From Erpetoichthys calabaricus (taxonomy: Eukaryota > Chordata > Cladistia > Polypteriformes > Polypteridae), in contig NC_041396.2 in assembly GCF_900747795.2 (NCBI RefSeq), forward strand, positions 38,402,674-38,466,673: 64,000 nt of DNA. The letters run 5' to 3'. Shown in pieces: positions 1 to 10,958 of this stretch. The notes beneath the pieces are model-generated. The model was not told the origin of the DNA and ran no database searches. It worked only from the letters and a program-made list of their open reading frames with translations. Made by a program: the position numbers and the translations under genes. The stretch's first letter is position 1; every line of letters begins with the position of its first letter.

Positions 1-368
1 CACAAGTCAGGGGATGGAGACAAGAAAACATCCAAGTCACTGAATATTGCTTGGAGTCCCGTTAAATCAAAGTTATTAGGAAATGGAAAGTGCATGGCAC
101 AGGTGTAAATCTTCTAGAGCAGGCCAGCCACAAAACCTGATCGATCACATAAGAAGACTAGTGACGGAGGCATCAAGAGACTTCTGAAAACTCTAAAGAA
201 GTTACAAGATGCAGTAGCTAAGATTGGAGAGACCATTATGCAGAGGTCTGTTTTTACTTTTTCTGTTGATCAGTGTCGAAAAAGCCAAATGAAATCTGCT
301 TTGAATCAATGTTGTTTATTAATAAAATGTGAAAGCTTCCAAGGGGGCTAATACTTTTTACAGCCACT
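1..368 (+). mobile_element. Tc1/mariner-like remnant, 3' part
   Basis: The stretch resembles the transposase coding region and terminal inverted repeat of a fish Tc1-like element. The right edge, with the wording gctaatactttttacagcc near 350-366, is like the outer end of such elements. No open frame remains. The left end lies outside the window. Family assignment is from general resemblance only. Confidence 0.45.
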
Positions 369-937
369 GTCTACTAGACATGGATGGGGTGCCTAGAAGG
401 GGTGTAAATAAGGTTGACAAATGTGACGGACAGGAGGATGGGCATTGAAACTGTACAATAATTCATATACTGCCATATACACTTGAAAGTTCTAAATGGT
501 AACAGAAATTTTTAAACAGTAGCAAACAAGCAAGTGAAGTTTACATTCCAAATAAAAGCTATTTATGGCAGAGAACATTTCAATTTCTGTTTAAAACTGC
601 TATACCAATGGGTGCCAAACATGCTCTCGGGGATCCACTGTGGTTGCAGGTTTTTGTTCTACCACATTCACAATTGGTGATAATACTTAACCTCATTAAT
701 TAGCTGGTCTTTTTTCTTCTCTCATTCTACATTCAGAAAAACACAGCAGTATGAATTTTAAATTCATAAGATATTTAGAAATATCTCTATGATTACTATA
801 GCTTAGATGCTTAACTCTCTTGTTTTCCTATTATATTGGCCTTTTTCTGTATAATTTGCCACCTTCATTATATCCTAATGATGACAATTAAAAACAAGCA
901 GACCAGATAACAGTGAATACTGAAAGGCTGCAACTAC

Positions 938-1400
938 ACTCTTAAAAATTAAAGTGCCAAAACGGTTCTTCAGAGTGATACATAATCAAATCCTTTTTAG
1001 TTCCCAAAAATCTCATTCAAGTAAAGGTTCCAGAAAGAACTTGCACTTATTTATATCCATAAAAGGTTCCATACAGTGAATGATCACAGATATAAGGTTA
1101 ACACATATGTGAAATACCAATGGCTCCTGATTTTAATACAGTAACACATGCTAAATCTGGGCTTTCTTAATCTGTTAGTGTGCTACTTGGTAGCCTACCA
1201 TACATTTAAGATTTTGCTTTTGGCACAATTTGAACCAACTGCATGAGCAATGGTGTTTTGTCAAGAAATAGTTTTATGAGGAACCACACAACCCAGTAAA
1301 GAACCTTATACACAGTGTCAGACCTACTAATTAGTAAATAATGGATTAAAGAACCATAACAACTAGAAACACTGAAAATCCAGATGAAAATATTGTTTAA
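938..1400. repeat. Unclassified AAAGGTTC-rich repeat
   Basis: Repeated forms of aaaggttcc and aagaacctt in both orientations occur through this stretch (about 1022, 1064, 1290, 1348). Such wording is typical of a non-autonomous fish DNA transposon. I cannot define its ends or superfamily. Confidence 0.3.
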
Positions 1401-1422
1401 AAATAAAAAAGAATGATCAACC

Positions 1423-1754
1423 TGGGCGGCGCAGTGGTAGCGCTGCTGCCTTGCAGTTAGGAGACTCAAGTTCACTTCCTGGGTCCTCTTTATGTGGAGT
1501 TTGCATGTTCTCCCCATGTCTGCATGGGGTTCCTCTGGGTGCGCCGGTTTCCTCCCACAGTCCAAAGACATGCAGGTTAGGTGGATTGGCGATTCTAAAT
1601 TGGCCCTACTGTGTGCTTGGTGTGTGTGTGTGTCCTGCGGTGGGTTGGCGCCCTGCCCGGGATGGGTTCCTGCCTTGAGCCCTGTGTTGGCTGGGATTGG
1701 CTTCAGCAGACCCCTGTGTTCAAATTCACCGGGTTGGAAAAATGGATGGATGGT
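1423..1754 (+). mobile_element. tRNA-headed SINE with ATGG tail, full length
   Basis: The head (ggcggcgcagtggtagcgct) is tRNA-like. The body contains the widespread fish SINE wording gtccaaagacatgcaggtta, and the 3' end is an ATGGATGG tail. A 9-bp target duplication, tgatcaacc, flanks it at 1414-1422 and 1755-1763. Other copies in this window are at 12892, 20268 (-), 21148, 25041, 53412 and 53651 (-). Confidence 0.85.
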
Positions 1755-1939
1755 TGATCAACCCATTATCCCCCTATACTGTAACTGTAACATTTTAATA
1801 AAACTTAGTTTTATAAGTTCTAAATTAACTCCAAAACACAGGAACTGGGAGGTAACAGTTTACTTAGGAGACCAATTCAAAACAGAACAAAAACCTTTAG
1901 CCACAGTGGGTCCCTAGAATCGAGTTTGAGAGGCACTAT

Positions 1940-2225
1940 GCTATACAGCAGATCAACGGCGAACTTTTCTAGGTTCGAATTCGCCAACTTGGCTGAAAGA
2001 AGCTTTCAAGCAAATCGGTCCAACTGATTGCAGTTAAGACTGAAGCTTACGTGCTACGAAAACTTCAGTATAATTACTTAAGCCACGTTTCGATGTACAT
2101 TTAGCGGCGTAAACGCCGAGCCTTGGTTTCGCACTCTTATGGTAAAATAGATAAGCACAAAAACCCGAGTTATAGTTTAGAATTCGGCAAGAGATTACAC
2201 ATGTAAACGACGGTATTGTTTTTTT
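1940..2225. other. Unassigned sequence
   Basis: The stretch lies between a MITE remnant and a SINE. It has a few CpG-bearing words but no open frame with recognisable similarity and no clear repeat ends. Confidence 0.3.
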
Positions 2226-2625
2226 TTCTCTGAGGCTAAGGATTTGCACATGCAATCAGAAGGTTGCCGGTTCGAATCCCGTACACGCCAAAAGTGACTA
2301 CTTCGTTGGGCCCTTGAGCAAGGCCCTTAACCTGCAATTACTCCGCCCTGGGTATGACGTTATCTGCATCCAGCCCTGCATGTAGGCTCTCCAACCAGCA
2401 GGGACAAACCTGGGGGTTGGTGGCAGAATTGGCACTCCAGCCACCACAAAAAACTTCACACTGGTTCCATTCCATCTTAACTAGCGTGGTGCTGAGGTGT
2501 CACCCGTTGCATGGCTGCACTCGGGTCCTAATCTGGGATCCTGAGTTGGTTGGTCATGTGGTGGGTGTGGCAATGTGCTGTATCAGTGTGTGCTCCTAAC
2601 CTCTCTCTCTCGTACAGTACGTGGC
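2226..2625 (+). mobile_element. tRNA-derived SINE, V-SINE-like
   Basis: The head carries a canonical pol III B box, GGTTCGAATCC, at 2269-2279, preceded by an A-box-like region (about 2231-2245). It is followed by the wording cccttgagcaaggcccttaa, seen in the conserved centre of fish V-SINEs. The 3' part (about 2520-2600) resembles the 3' end of the LINE at 32110-33115. A second copy lies at 6085-6420 in the other orientation. It is a SINE and not a tRNA gene, because the tRNA fold is not continued after the B box. Confidence 0.75.
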
Positions 2626-2833
2626 AAGTTCATAAAGAACGTCCGCCCAGATTTGGTCACACGCCTTGTCACTTATTTATGTTTTTCCCCAATTTAACCT
2701 TAAAATCAATTAAGTTTTATCTCGTCTCACTAGTAAAATAAACCAAGCCAAAATTCAGTCCAACACTATATTATCTTCTCCTTTACTATAAGCAGGAAAG
2801 GCAGGTCACACTTTAACGCTCTGACATTTGAGT

Positions 2834-3022
2834 CCGCCCCTTGTGGTGTGTGGCGTGACGTCACTGCCTCCATATGGCTACTTTAGCGGCCTCTTCCGGT
2901 AGGCGCCGGTAAAGCACAGGGCTGAGGCTGCAGAACTAAGTAAGTGGCAGGTGCATCTTTAGACTTGTACGTTCCTGTCCAGCCCTATCTATCGAAATAC
3001 GAATAATACGTTAATTGGAATA
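2834..3022 (+). promoter_or_regulatory. Cyclin D proximal promoter and 5' UTR
   Basis: The 190 bp before the cyclin start codon hold a GC-box-like ccgcccc (2834-2840) and a perfect palindromic CRE, TGACGTCA, at 2856-2863. This places the CRE about 160 bp upstream of the ATG. CRE/ATF sites are established elements of D-type cyclin promoters (for example CCND1). The transcription start is not visible, and no TATA box is evident. Confidence 0.5.
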
Positions 3023-3259
3023 ATGGCAACAAATTTTTTGTGCTTGGAGAACCACCGCCAAGATGACTCGAGGAGTTTCGGCCCTAACTCAGGAACATTG
3101 AGGGCAACCATCGATTCTAGCCAGCTGGAGGACGAGCGAACTTTGCGCAACCTCCTGGCCATGGAGGAGAAGCACCCACCCCGACTCAACTATTTCGACA
3201 CCGTGCAGAGTGACTTACAGCCCAGTATGCGACGGGTGCTGGCGGAGTGGATGCTACAG
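3023..3259 (+). CDS. ccnd3: Cyclin D3 coding exon 1
   Basis: This exon encodes residues 1-79: the N-terminal FLCLE motif and the start of the cyclin box up to EWMLQ. It ends CAG|GTGGGT in phase 0. The open frame runs on into the intron but loses similarity there. Confidence 0.92.
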
Positions 3260-6200
3260 GTGGGTGAGCGACCGGTGCGCGCTGTCAGTAAAATTTCCTT
3301 ATGAAACGCTTTGAAAAGCGGAGGTATATACAGTATACAGCATACATTTTTAAAAAATAGTGTAACGCACTACATTGTGAGCATTTTCTATTCGACTTCA
3401 ATAAGAGCAGCAATGAAAAATAAAAGAAAATAGCAATGACCGTAAGCAACGAAACCACCCCACCCCGTCCCAAAATCGACTCGTAAAAGGGGTCTCTGAA
3501 AGACAAAGTTACTGATATCTGAGTAACCCGGTAAGAGAGGCCCACCAGACATAGCGAGATCAAATAAATTGTATAAAAATATTTTTAAACTGAAGTGGCA
3601 GAGACAAGAACGCAGGAGAAACCTGGCATACAACAAAGAGAGTGCTAGTGTGTTAGAAGGCACTTCCTTTCCCCAGCATCACTACCACCCACTTGCATTA
3701 TAACATACTGTACTGTATATTTTTATGGTTTGCCTTTATCCAAAATTCTTAAAATGAAAATGATACAACTGTCTTAACAATGGAGCGCTTTGTGGATGTA
3801 TAAATTCACACATGTTCCAACAGGGAGTCCGGGGTGGGCATTTAACTGGAAATCATGTGATTTATACATGCAATACACTGATCAGCCACAACATTCAAAC
3901 CACTGACAGCTGAATCGAATAACATTGATTATCACATTACAATGCCAGAAGCAGTACTATTGGACAAGCATAAGGAGATGAGTGACAAAGGCCGAATTGT
4001 GATGGCTGGACGACTGGGTCAGATCTTATCCAAAACAGCAGGTCTGAGTGTGCCCAGTTTGCAGTGGTTAGTACCTACCAAAAGTAGTCCAAGGAAGGAC
4101 AACCAGTGAACAGGGGACAGGGTCATGAGTGTCCATGGCTCACTGATGTGTGTGGGAGGTTAAGGCTAGCCCGTCTGGTGCAGCCCGACAGAAGGACTAT
4201 TGTAGCACAAATTGCTGAAAAACCAATGCTGGCCATAAGAGAAACGTGTCAGAACACACAGTGTATTGTAGTTACTGCATATGAGGCAGCATAGCCACAG
4301 ACTGATCAGAGTGCAAATGTTGACCCTGGTTCACGATTGAAAGCTCCTACAATAGGCATATGAGCATAAGGACTGGACCATGGAGAAATGGAAAAAGGTG
4401 GTTGGGTCTGATGAATCACATTTTTTTAGATCATATGGACAGCTGGAAGTATATGCGTCATTTACCTTGGGAAGAGATGGTAGCAGAATGCACTAAGGGA
4501 AGAAGACAAGCCAGGGGAGGCAGTGTGATGCTCTGAGCAATATTCTACTGGGAAACCTTGGGTCTTGGCATTCATGTGGATGTTACTTTGATACATACCA
4601 TTTAACTAAAGATTGCTGTAGATCACATAGATCTATTCATGGTATTAACTGTTGGCAGTGGACTCTTTCATCAGGGGAATGTGCCTTGCCACACTGCAAA
4701 AATTACTCAGGAATGGTTTGAGGAACATGATGAAGAGTTCAAGTATTGACTTGGCCTCCAAAATCCTCAAATCTCAATCCAATCGGGCATTTGTTGGATG
4801 TGCTGGATAAAGAAGTTCAATCTGTGGTAGCTCCACCACACAACTTGCAGGACTTAAAATATCAGCTGCCAATGTCTAGGTTCCAGATACAGGACACCTA
4901 GAGAGGTCTTTTGGTGTCTATCCCTTGATGGGTCAGAGTTTTGGTGGAACGACAGGGAACTACACAATATTAGGCAGGTGATTTTTAATGCGTTGGCTGA
5001 TCAGTGTATAGTTTTCAGGTTTTAAGCTTTACTCAACATCGTACTTTCCCCCTCATTCATCGAGCTAGAGTCCTGTCTTCAATTCTAAAGCCTGATCCTA
5101 TTTGAAGGTGTTTCTTGTTTATTTAACAATATTTTAGTAAAAAATGTGTGCACTTTGGAAGTTGTGAATATGCAGCCTGAATAACTGAAATTTAGAATTT
5201 GAGACATTAACTTAGTGTTTTTCTAGTGCAGGGACAACTTTTCAGATTTGAGAATGAATGCCATTTTCAACAATTGAATGTATTTTATGGGCTTATACTG
5301 ACAATTTTCATATCTCCTTTTATTGTGTCTTGCCATAATTGTTTTGGCATTCTATGATACCGTTAGCTGTCAGTTTGAAAGTGGTTGGCAGTACTGGCAA
5401 TAGTGTCAGGCGCTGCTCATCAAACATGGCCATACCACTGCAGTCATGTTTCCCGCATTTTACCTGGGACGGGTGCAACAACCATCACTTGTCTAATAGA
5501 GTAATTGCAAATATGGTCAACACAAGATATTTCTATTGTCCGATGGAGCTTGCACATCTCTATGACATGTAACTCATTCTGAACTCATTTCGAGGCTGGC
5601 CAGCATTCTGTTCCATATAATGTGACTAGGCATTTTACTGTTCAATGTATTTTAGATATGAGGCGAGTTGTCATTCATCTGACAGAGTATTCCAGTAACC
5701 TCTCTCCACCACAGTGAGGCTGCATTTATTCTAGGTGGCATTTCATTACTGTTACTGTTATCACTTTGCAGGTAGAAACCTAGGTATCGAAAAGTTGTTT
5801 TGGTCTAAATTAGGTCCACACCACTAACTTGGATGGTACCAACTTCTGAGAACGTTTGCAGGTATTCAGACTTCTTAATGTTGAGGGGAAGGCCAAATTG
5901 ATTGATGAACACTCCATATCTGGACTTGGTCTTGCAACAGTTCTCTGTTGGTGGTTGTGAGCATAATGTCATCAGCACAGAGTAGAGCCCATGGTGCATC
6001 AGGTTGTAGGGCTTGTGTAATAGTATCCATGACCAAGCTTAATTGAAGTGGCAACAATTTTGAGCCTTAGTGCACACCCACCATCACAGGAAAGGTTCAG
6101 AGCATACGCTGATACAGCACGTTGCGACATCCACCACACAACAAACCACCTGAATTGGGTCCCGAGTACAGCAATGCAATGGGTGACACCTAAGCACCAC

Positions 6201-7984
6201 ATGGTCCAATCCAGCCACCAGACCCCAGGTTTTCCCTGCAAGTTGGAAGACCTGCTTCCAGGGCTGGATGCAGATTAACATCATACCCAGGGCAAAGCAA
6301 TTGCAGGTTAAGGGCTTTGCTCTAGGGCTAAACGGAGTAGAGTCACTTCTGCTGTTTACGTGGTGTATCTCACCCACCTGCTGGTATTCACATATACTGT
6401 AGTATCTGGACCCACATGACAAGGAGCTCAGGAATGCCATGATCACAATGTGCCTAGTAGATCATCTTTTATGGAACACGATCAATGGCTTTCTGAAGGT
6501 CAAGAAAAGCTAGTTGCAGTGGCTTACTTTTCTCTTGATGCTTCTCCATAAGCAATCAGTCTGCAAAAACTGCATCAGCAATACAACAACCTTAGACATA
6601 GCCATAGTTGGTTAATGCTTATTTTGACAATGTTACTTAGAAGCTGGGCAAATATTTGCTCAAAAAGCATCATCATGTGCAATAGGAGATGATTGGGTGG
6701 TAATTGTAACACTAATTTGGGTTACCTTTGGTCTTTAATGTTGGAAATGTAATGATTGTCACCTAATTTGCTGGTGTGTGCCAGAGTCATCATCACATAA
6801 CAGAAGTATGGGATATCACTAACTTCAGATTTATTTGATGGATACTTATATACTTTTGGCTGTTGTTCAATATTGGCACCACGGAGTTGGCCATTAAAAC
6901 TTCATGTATCATAAACTCTTATATCTGTTCCACCTGAAAACATGAGATTAATAATTTTTCTTAGCCATCACTACAAACAACATGAAGTAAGTACCAAATG
7001 GAAAAACAACATCCATGATTTAAATGTCTGAAAACTAGTCAAGGTCTATATCTTCATCCTTTAAGTCTAGTCTTTTTAGATATTAAATTAACTTAATGAT
7101 TAACTGTCATAAAGTAATGCCCCACGGTCCAATACCACAGCTATTAGACAATATCAAGTTCTGTACAAGCTTACCTTACACACACACATGCACACATACA
7201 CTCTTAGTGCCACTACAAGATGTGGGGCTTGAATCAAACACATACGTGGTCCGCATGAATTTTCTTTGAGAGAGTCTTCATAAATTCCACTTTCAACAAC
7301 ACCGTAGCCAGATATCGGCAAATTTGAAACATGTCTTCCCATGCATGCCTGTGCACATTGGTCTATAAGTAGAACATCTGTTCATGTCACTTGCAGAAAT
7401 TCTCACTGATGGAGTCAATTGACAAGGGGGATGAGACAGAGTAGAGGAGTCAGGTGGAGAAGTTTGTTTCTTGGTGGAAAGAGAATTGTTTACAACTTAA
7501 CATGAGCAAAAGCAAGGAACTGGTTATGGACTTTTGCCACACCAAAGAGCCTTTAATATCTGGCCACTTTTATAGAGAACTAGCAAAATACCCGCGCTTC
7601 GCAGCGGAGAAGTAGTGTGTTAAAGAGGTTATGAAAAAGTAAAGGAAACATTTTAAAAATAACGTAACATGATTGTCAATGTAATTGTGATGTCATTGTT
7701 ATGAGTGTTGCTGTCATATATATATATATATATACATACATATACACATATATTATATATAGCAAAATACCCGCGCTTCGCAGCGGAGAAGTAGTGTGTT
7801 AAAGAGGTTATGAAAAAGTAAAGGAAACATTTTAAAAATAACGTAACATGATTGTCAATGTAATTGTGTTGTCATTGTTATGAGTGTTGCCGTCATATAT
7901 ATATACATATACACATATACACACACATATACACACATATACAGATATATTATATATACATATACACATATTTTTTATATATAT

Positions 7985-8022
<38 letters not shown>

Positions 8023-10865
8023 CATACATACATACATATACACACATAGATGCACTTACAATAACATAGAAATCAATATAAACAACATTAACATCATTAT
8101 CATATGAGAATATGAAGTAATATATAAGAAGCACATTTCATATAAATATAAATTATTAAACAGTAAAATCTTCTTCTATAATTTGCTACCGTGGCTTTTC
8201 GTTGGTCTGTCCAGGATTTTAAATCACCTGTAGCTTGCAAACCGTTTCACCTATTGACTTGAAATCTGGTACACATATAATACGTCACGTCTGCTATCCG
8301 CTTTATGGGTGATGATTGTATTACTTTTTTTATGTTTATTTTATTTTAGAATCAACTCCTATCTGCGCACACCAGGGCGGCCGTGGGCAGATGCGTATGG
8401 TGTATTCACTCCATGTTATCGTGCATTGCGCTGTCAGTGGTATTTTGATAAAAGAATTTGAACAATATATAAGAAGCGTATAAATTATTAAACAGTAAAA
8501 CATTAACATTTAAGAAGTAAAGTTACATTGAGTACTACTGCAGTGCCTTCGGGTATACCTCATTTTTTCTTTGCCCATTACATGCTTAAATGTATACATT
8601 TTTTGGTGTACCTACCCGAGAACACGCGACATATAACCAACCGTGGGAGAAGCATGGATTTTAAACACGCGTTGAGTTCATCTGCTGGTCTCCCTCGTGG
8701 AATAACTGGTAATGTTTGACTAAAATCTACAGCGAGTAAAACGACATTACCTCCTTTTTTTTTTTTACGATCTGTGAGATGTTGCTTTTTTCGGTTCAAG
8801 GCTTCATAAGCTCTTTTATGTTCCATGGTGTACTTAATAAGTACTAATTATCCCAAACCATCATCTTTGAATGTTGCAAGACTTTCGCCTTGTATGTAGA
8901 TCGGGGTAATTACATTCATTGCATTCCTAGTGTGAATCACAATCTGATTGTATGGGTGGTTACCTGGCACTGTAGGGTTGCCACCCGTCCTTTAAAATAC
9001 GGAATCGTGCCGCGTTTGAGAATGAAATTGCGCGTCCCGTTTTGAATCAATACTGGACGGGATTTATCCCGTATTTTTTTTATCATTTTTTTTTTAAAGC
9101 AGCGTGTCATGCAAATCATCCCACACGCATTTTATGAAGATGCCTCCTTTCCTACTTTTGATTGGGTAATACTTGATGTCATCGTTAGTTTCATTGGTCT
9201 TTTTAACTGTCCAGTGAGGAGGGCGTGTCTTTTAAGTAGAGTCTGCAAAGTGTTGGCACTGAGATGTGGCGTCAGCGCCATAGTTGAAGCCCCTAACGTT
9301 GCGGTCAGCAAGTCGGCTAACATCCGCCATGTGCCGTCTTTCAGTTGCGAGAAGCAGATCATAGAATGGTTGAAACTGTTGCCCCTAACGTTGCGCCACA
9401 GCGTGTGGTTCGTTTATACCTTGTGTGTTCTCATTAAACTTTTATCTCGCGAATATGTTATTGCAATCCGCAGCGGGAGCGTTTCTATAAACTTAATTTA
9501 AAGTTACGTTTTACACCGTGCTTTGTTTCCCTTATGAACATGCTTGTATGCTTCACTCGCTCCGTTCTCAATTGTTTAATTAATTTTTTGCTCTTCGCTG
9601 TTTGCGGCTCTTCCTCCATTTCCCCCTACTTCGTTGTTTTATCTCACGAATATGTTATTGCAATCCTTAACGGGAGCGTTTCAATAAACTGAAAATAGTT
9701 TTGCATTTACCTTTTTAGTAAAAGGCGAGCTTTTAAGCCTGAGAAATCACCCCGTAAATGCACACGTTTAATTGCACATGTGTTAATATGTATGCTTACA
9801 CAGTATTAAAAGACAGTGAACAACGTCAGTTACCTTTGTTCCCGCGTTTGATAAAAGGTGAGCTTTTAAGCCTGAGAAATCACCCCGTAAATGCACACGT
9901 TTAATTGCACGTGTTAATATGTATGCTTACACAGTATTAAAAGACAGTCAAAAATTAACGTCATTTACCTTCGTTCCCGCGTGTGACTCGTGCTGTAAAT
10001 CTCTTCCTTGTTTTTAGTTCACGTGATTACGTAGGAGGCGTGATGACGCGATACGTGACTCCGCCTCCTCCATTACAGTGTATGGACAAAAAATATGTTC
10101 CAGTTATGACCATTACGCTTTGAATTTCGAAATGAAACCTGCCTAACTTTTGTAAGTAAGCTGTAAGGAATGAGCCTGCCAAATTTCAGCCTTCCACCTA
10201 CACGGGAAGTTGGAGAATTAGTGATGAGTGAGTCAGTCAGTCAGTGAGTGAGTGAGTGAGTGAGTGAGTCAGTGAGGGCTTTGCCTTTTATTAGTATAGA
10301 TTGATGTGGAGTTGGTACACTTCTACAAGTACTTGGAGGTCCACATCAATGACGGGCTGGAGTAGTCTTGCTACACAGAGGAACTATATAAGAAATGGCA
10401 GAGCAGGGTCTTTTCTTTAGGATACTGCATACGTTTAATGTGAGTAGTGACATATTTTTCATGTTCTACAACTTTGTGATGGCCAGTCTGATTTTCCAGG
10501 CTCTGGTGTGCTGGGCTGGTAACATCACTTCAAGAGAAAAATCAATAAGCTGACTTGTGGGACACACTCCCAACCCCCTGGAGTTGACATAAGAGAAGGG
10601 AATGAAGACAAAACTGAGTGGCATTATGAACAGTGCTACACATCCTCTCCCTGACACACTAACACTGAAGACTTTCAGCCAATGAATTATTAGTAAGAAA
10701 TACATATAATGTGACTGCGACTTCTCCTTTTTATCTTTAGCCAAGTCAGAAGTTTTCTTTCCTTTTTAGTAATTCTTGTTTTTATTTTTTGTTATAATAT
10801 TTATATATTTATTTATTCAGCTTTTGTAAAAAGCCACATTCTCCCCTTGGAACAAATAAAGATCC

Positions 10866-10958
<93 letters not shown>

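Larger units (their letters stand above)
598..1936 (+). mobile_element. hAT-type MITE remnant, interrupted by other repeats
   Basis: The left edge (about 598-720) carries the wording actgtggttgcaggtttttg. The right edge (about 1855-1936) carries its inverted counterpart, aaaacctttagccacagtgg. These match the terminal inverted repeats of the two better MITE copies at 10968 and 24461. Between the ends lie an AAAGGTTC-rich repeat and a SINE, so this is probably an old MITE split by later insertions. Confidence 0.45.
5106..6990. repeat. Interspersed repeat X, copy A, split by a LINE
   Basis: Wording at about 5126-5200 (ttaacaatattttagtaaaa) and about 6850-6990 (ttcttagccatcactacaaa) matches the two halves of a shorter uninterrupted copy at 12515-12790. 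The RTE-type LINE between the halves was probably inserted later. The family is not recognised. Confidence 0.35.
7580..10300 (-). mobile_element. Helitron, about 2.7 kb, inserted in L2
   Basis: Read on the minus strand it starts A|TCTATACTAATAAAAGG (10300) and ends with a short GC-rich hairpin (ccgctgcgaagcgcgg) followed by tattttgCTAG|T (7580). These are the expected Helitron features: TC start, CTRR end, hairpin near the 3' end, and insertion between A and T without duplication. A PIF1-like helicase fragment lies inside. It also holds microsatellites and tandemly repeated pieces. It is a rolling-circle transposon, here inactive. Confidence 0.8.

Noticed and set aside
1206-1917. Several frames of 75 to 141 residues on both strands
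   Set aside because: They translate a SINE (the wording recurs at 20220-20740) and flanking repeats.
2226-2300. Possible tRNA gene (good B box)
   Set aside because: The B box is the head of a SINE; the sequence does not close into a tRNA fold and continues into SINE body wording.
3285-3663. Minus-strand frames of about 90 residues after cyclin exon 1
   Set aside because: No recognisable similarity, hydrophobic low-complexity content, and they lie in an intron.
7864-8134. Open frames rich in Y, I, H and T on both strands
   Set aside because: They are translations of a TA/CATA microsatellite inside the Helitron.
8965-9075. Inverted words around acccgtcctttaaaatacgg and cgggatttatcccgtatt, possibly a separate small transposon inside the Helitron
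   Set aside because: The match between the two sides is short and no target duplication could be found.
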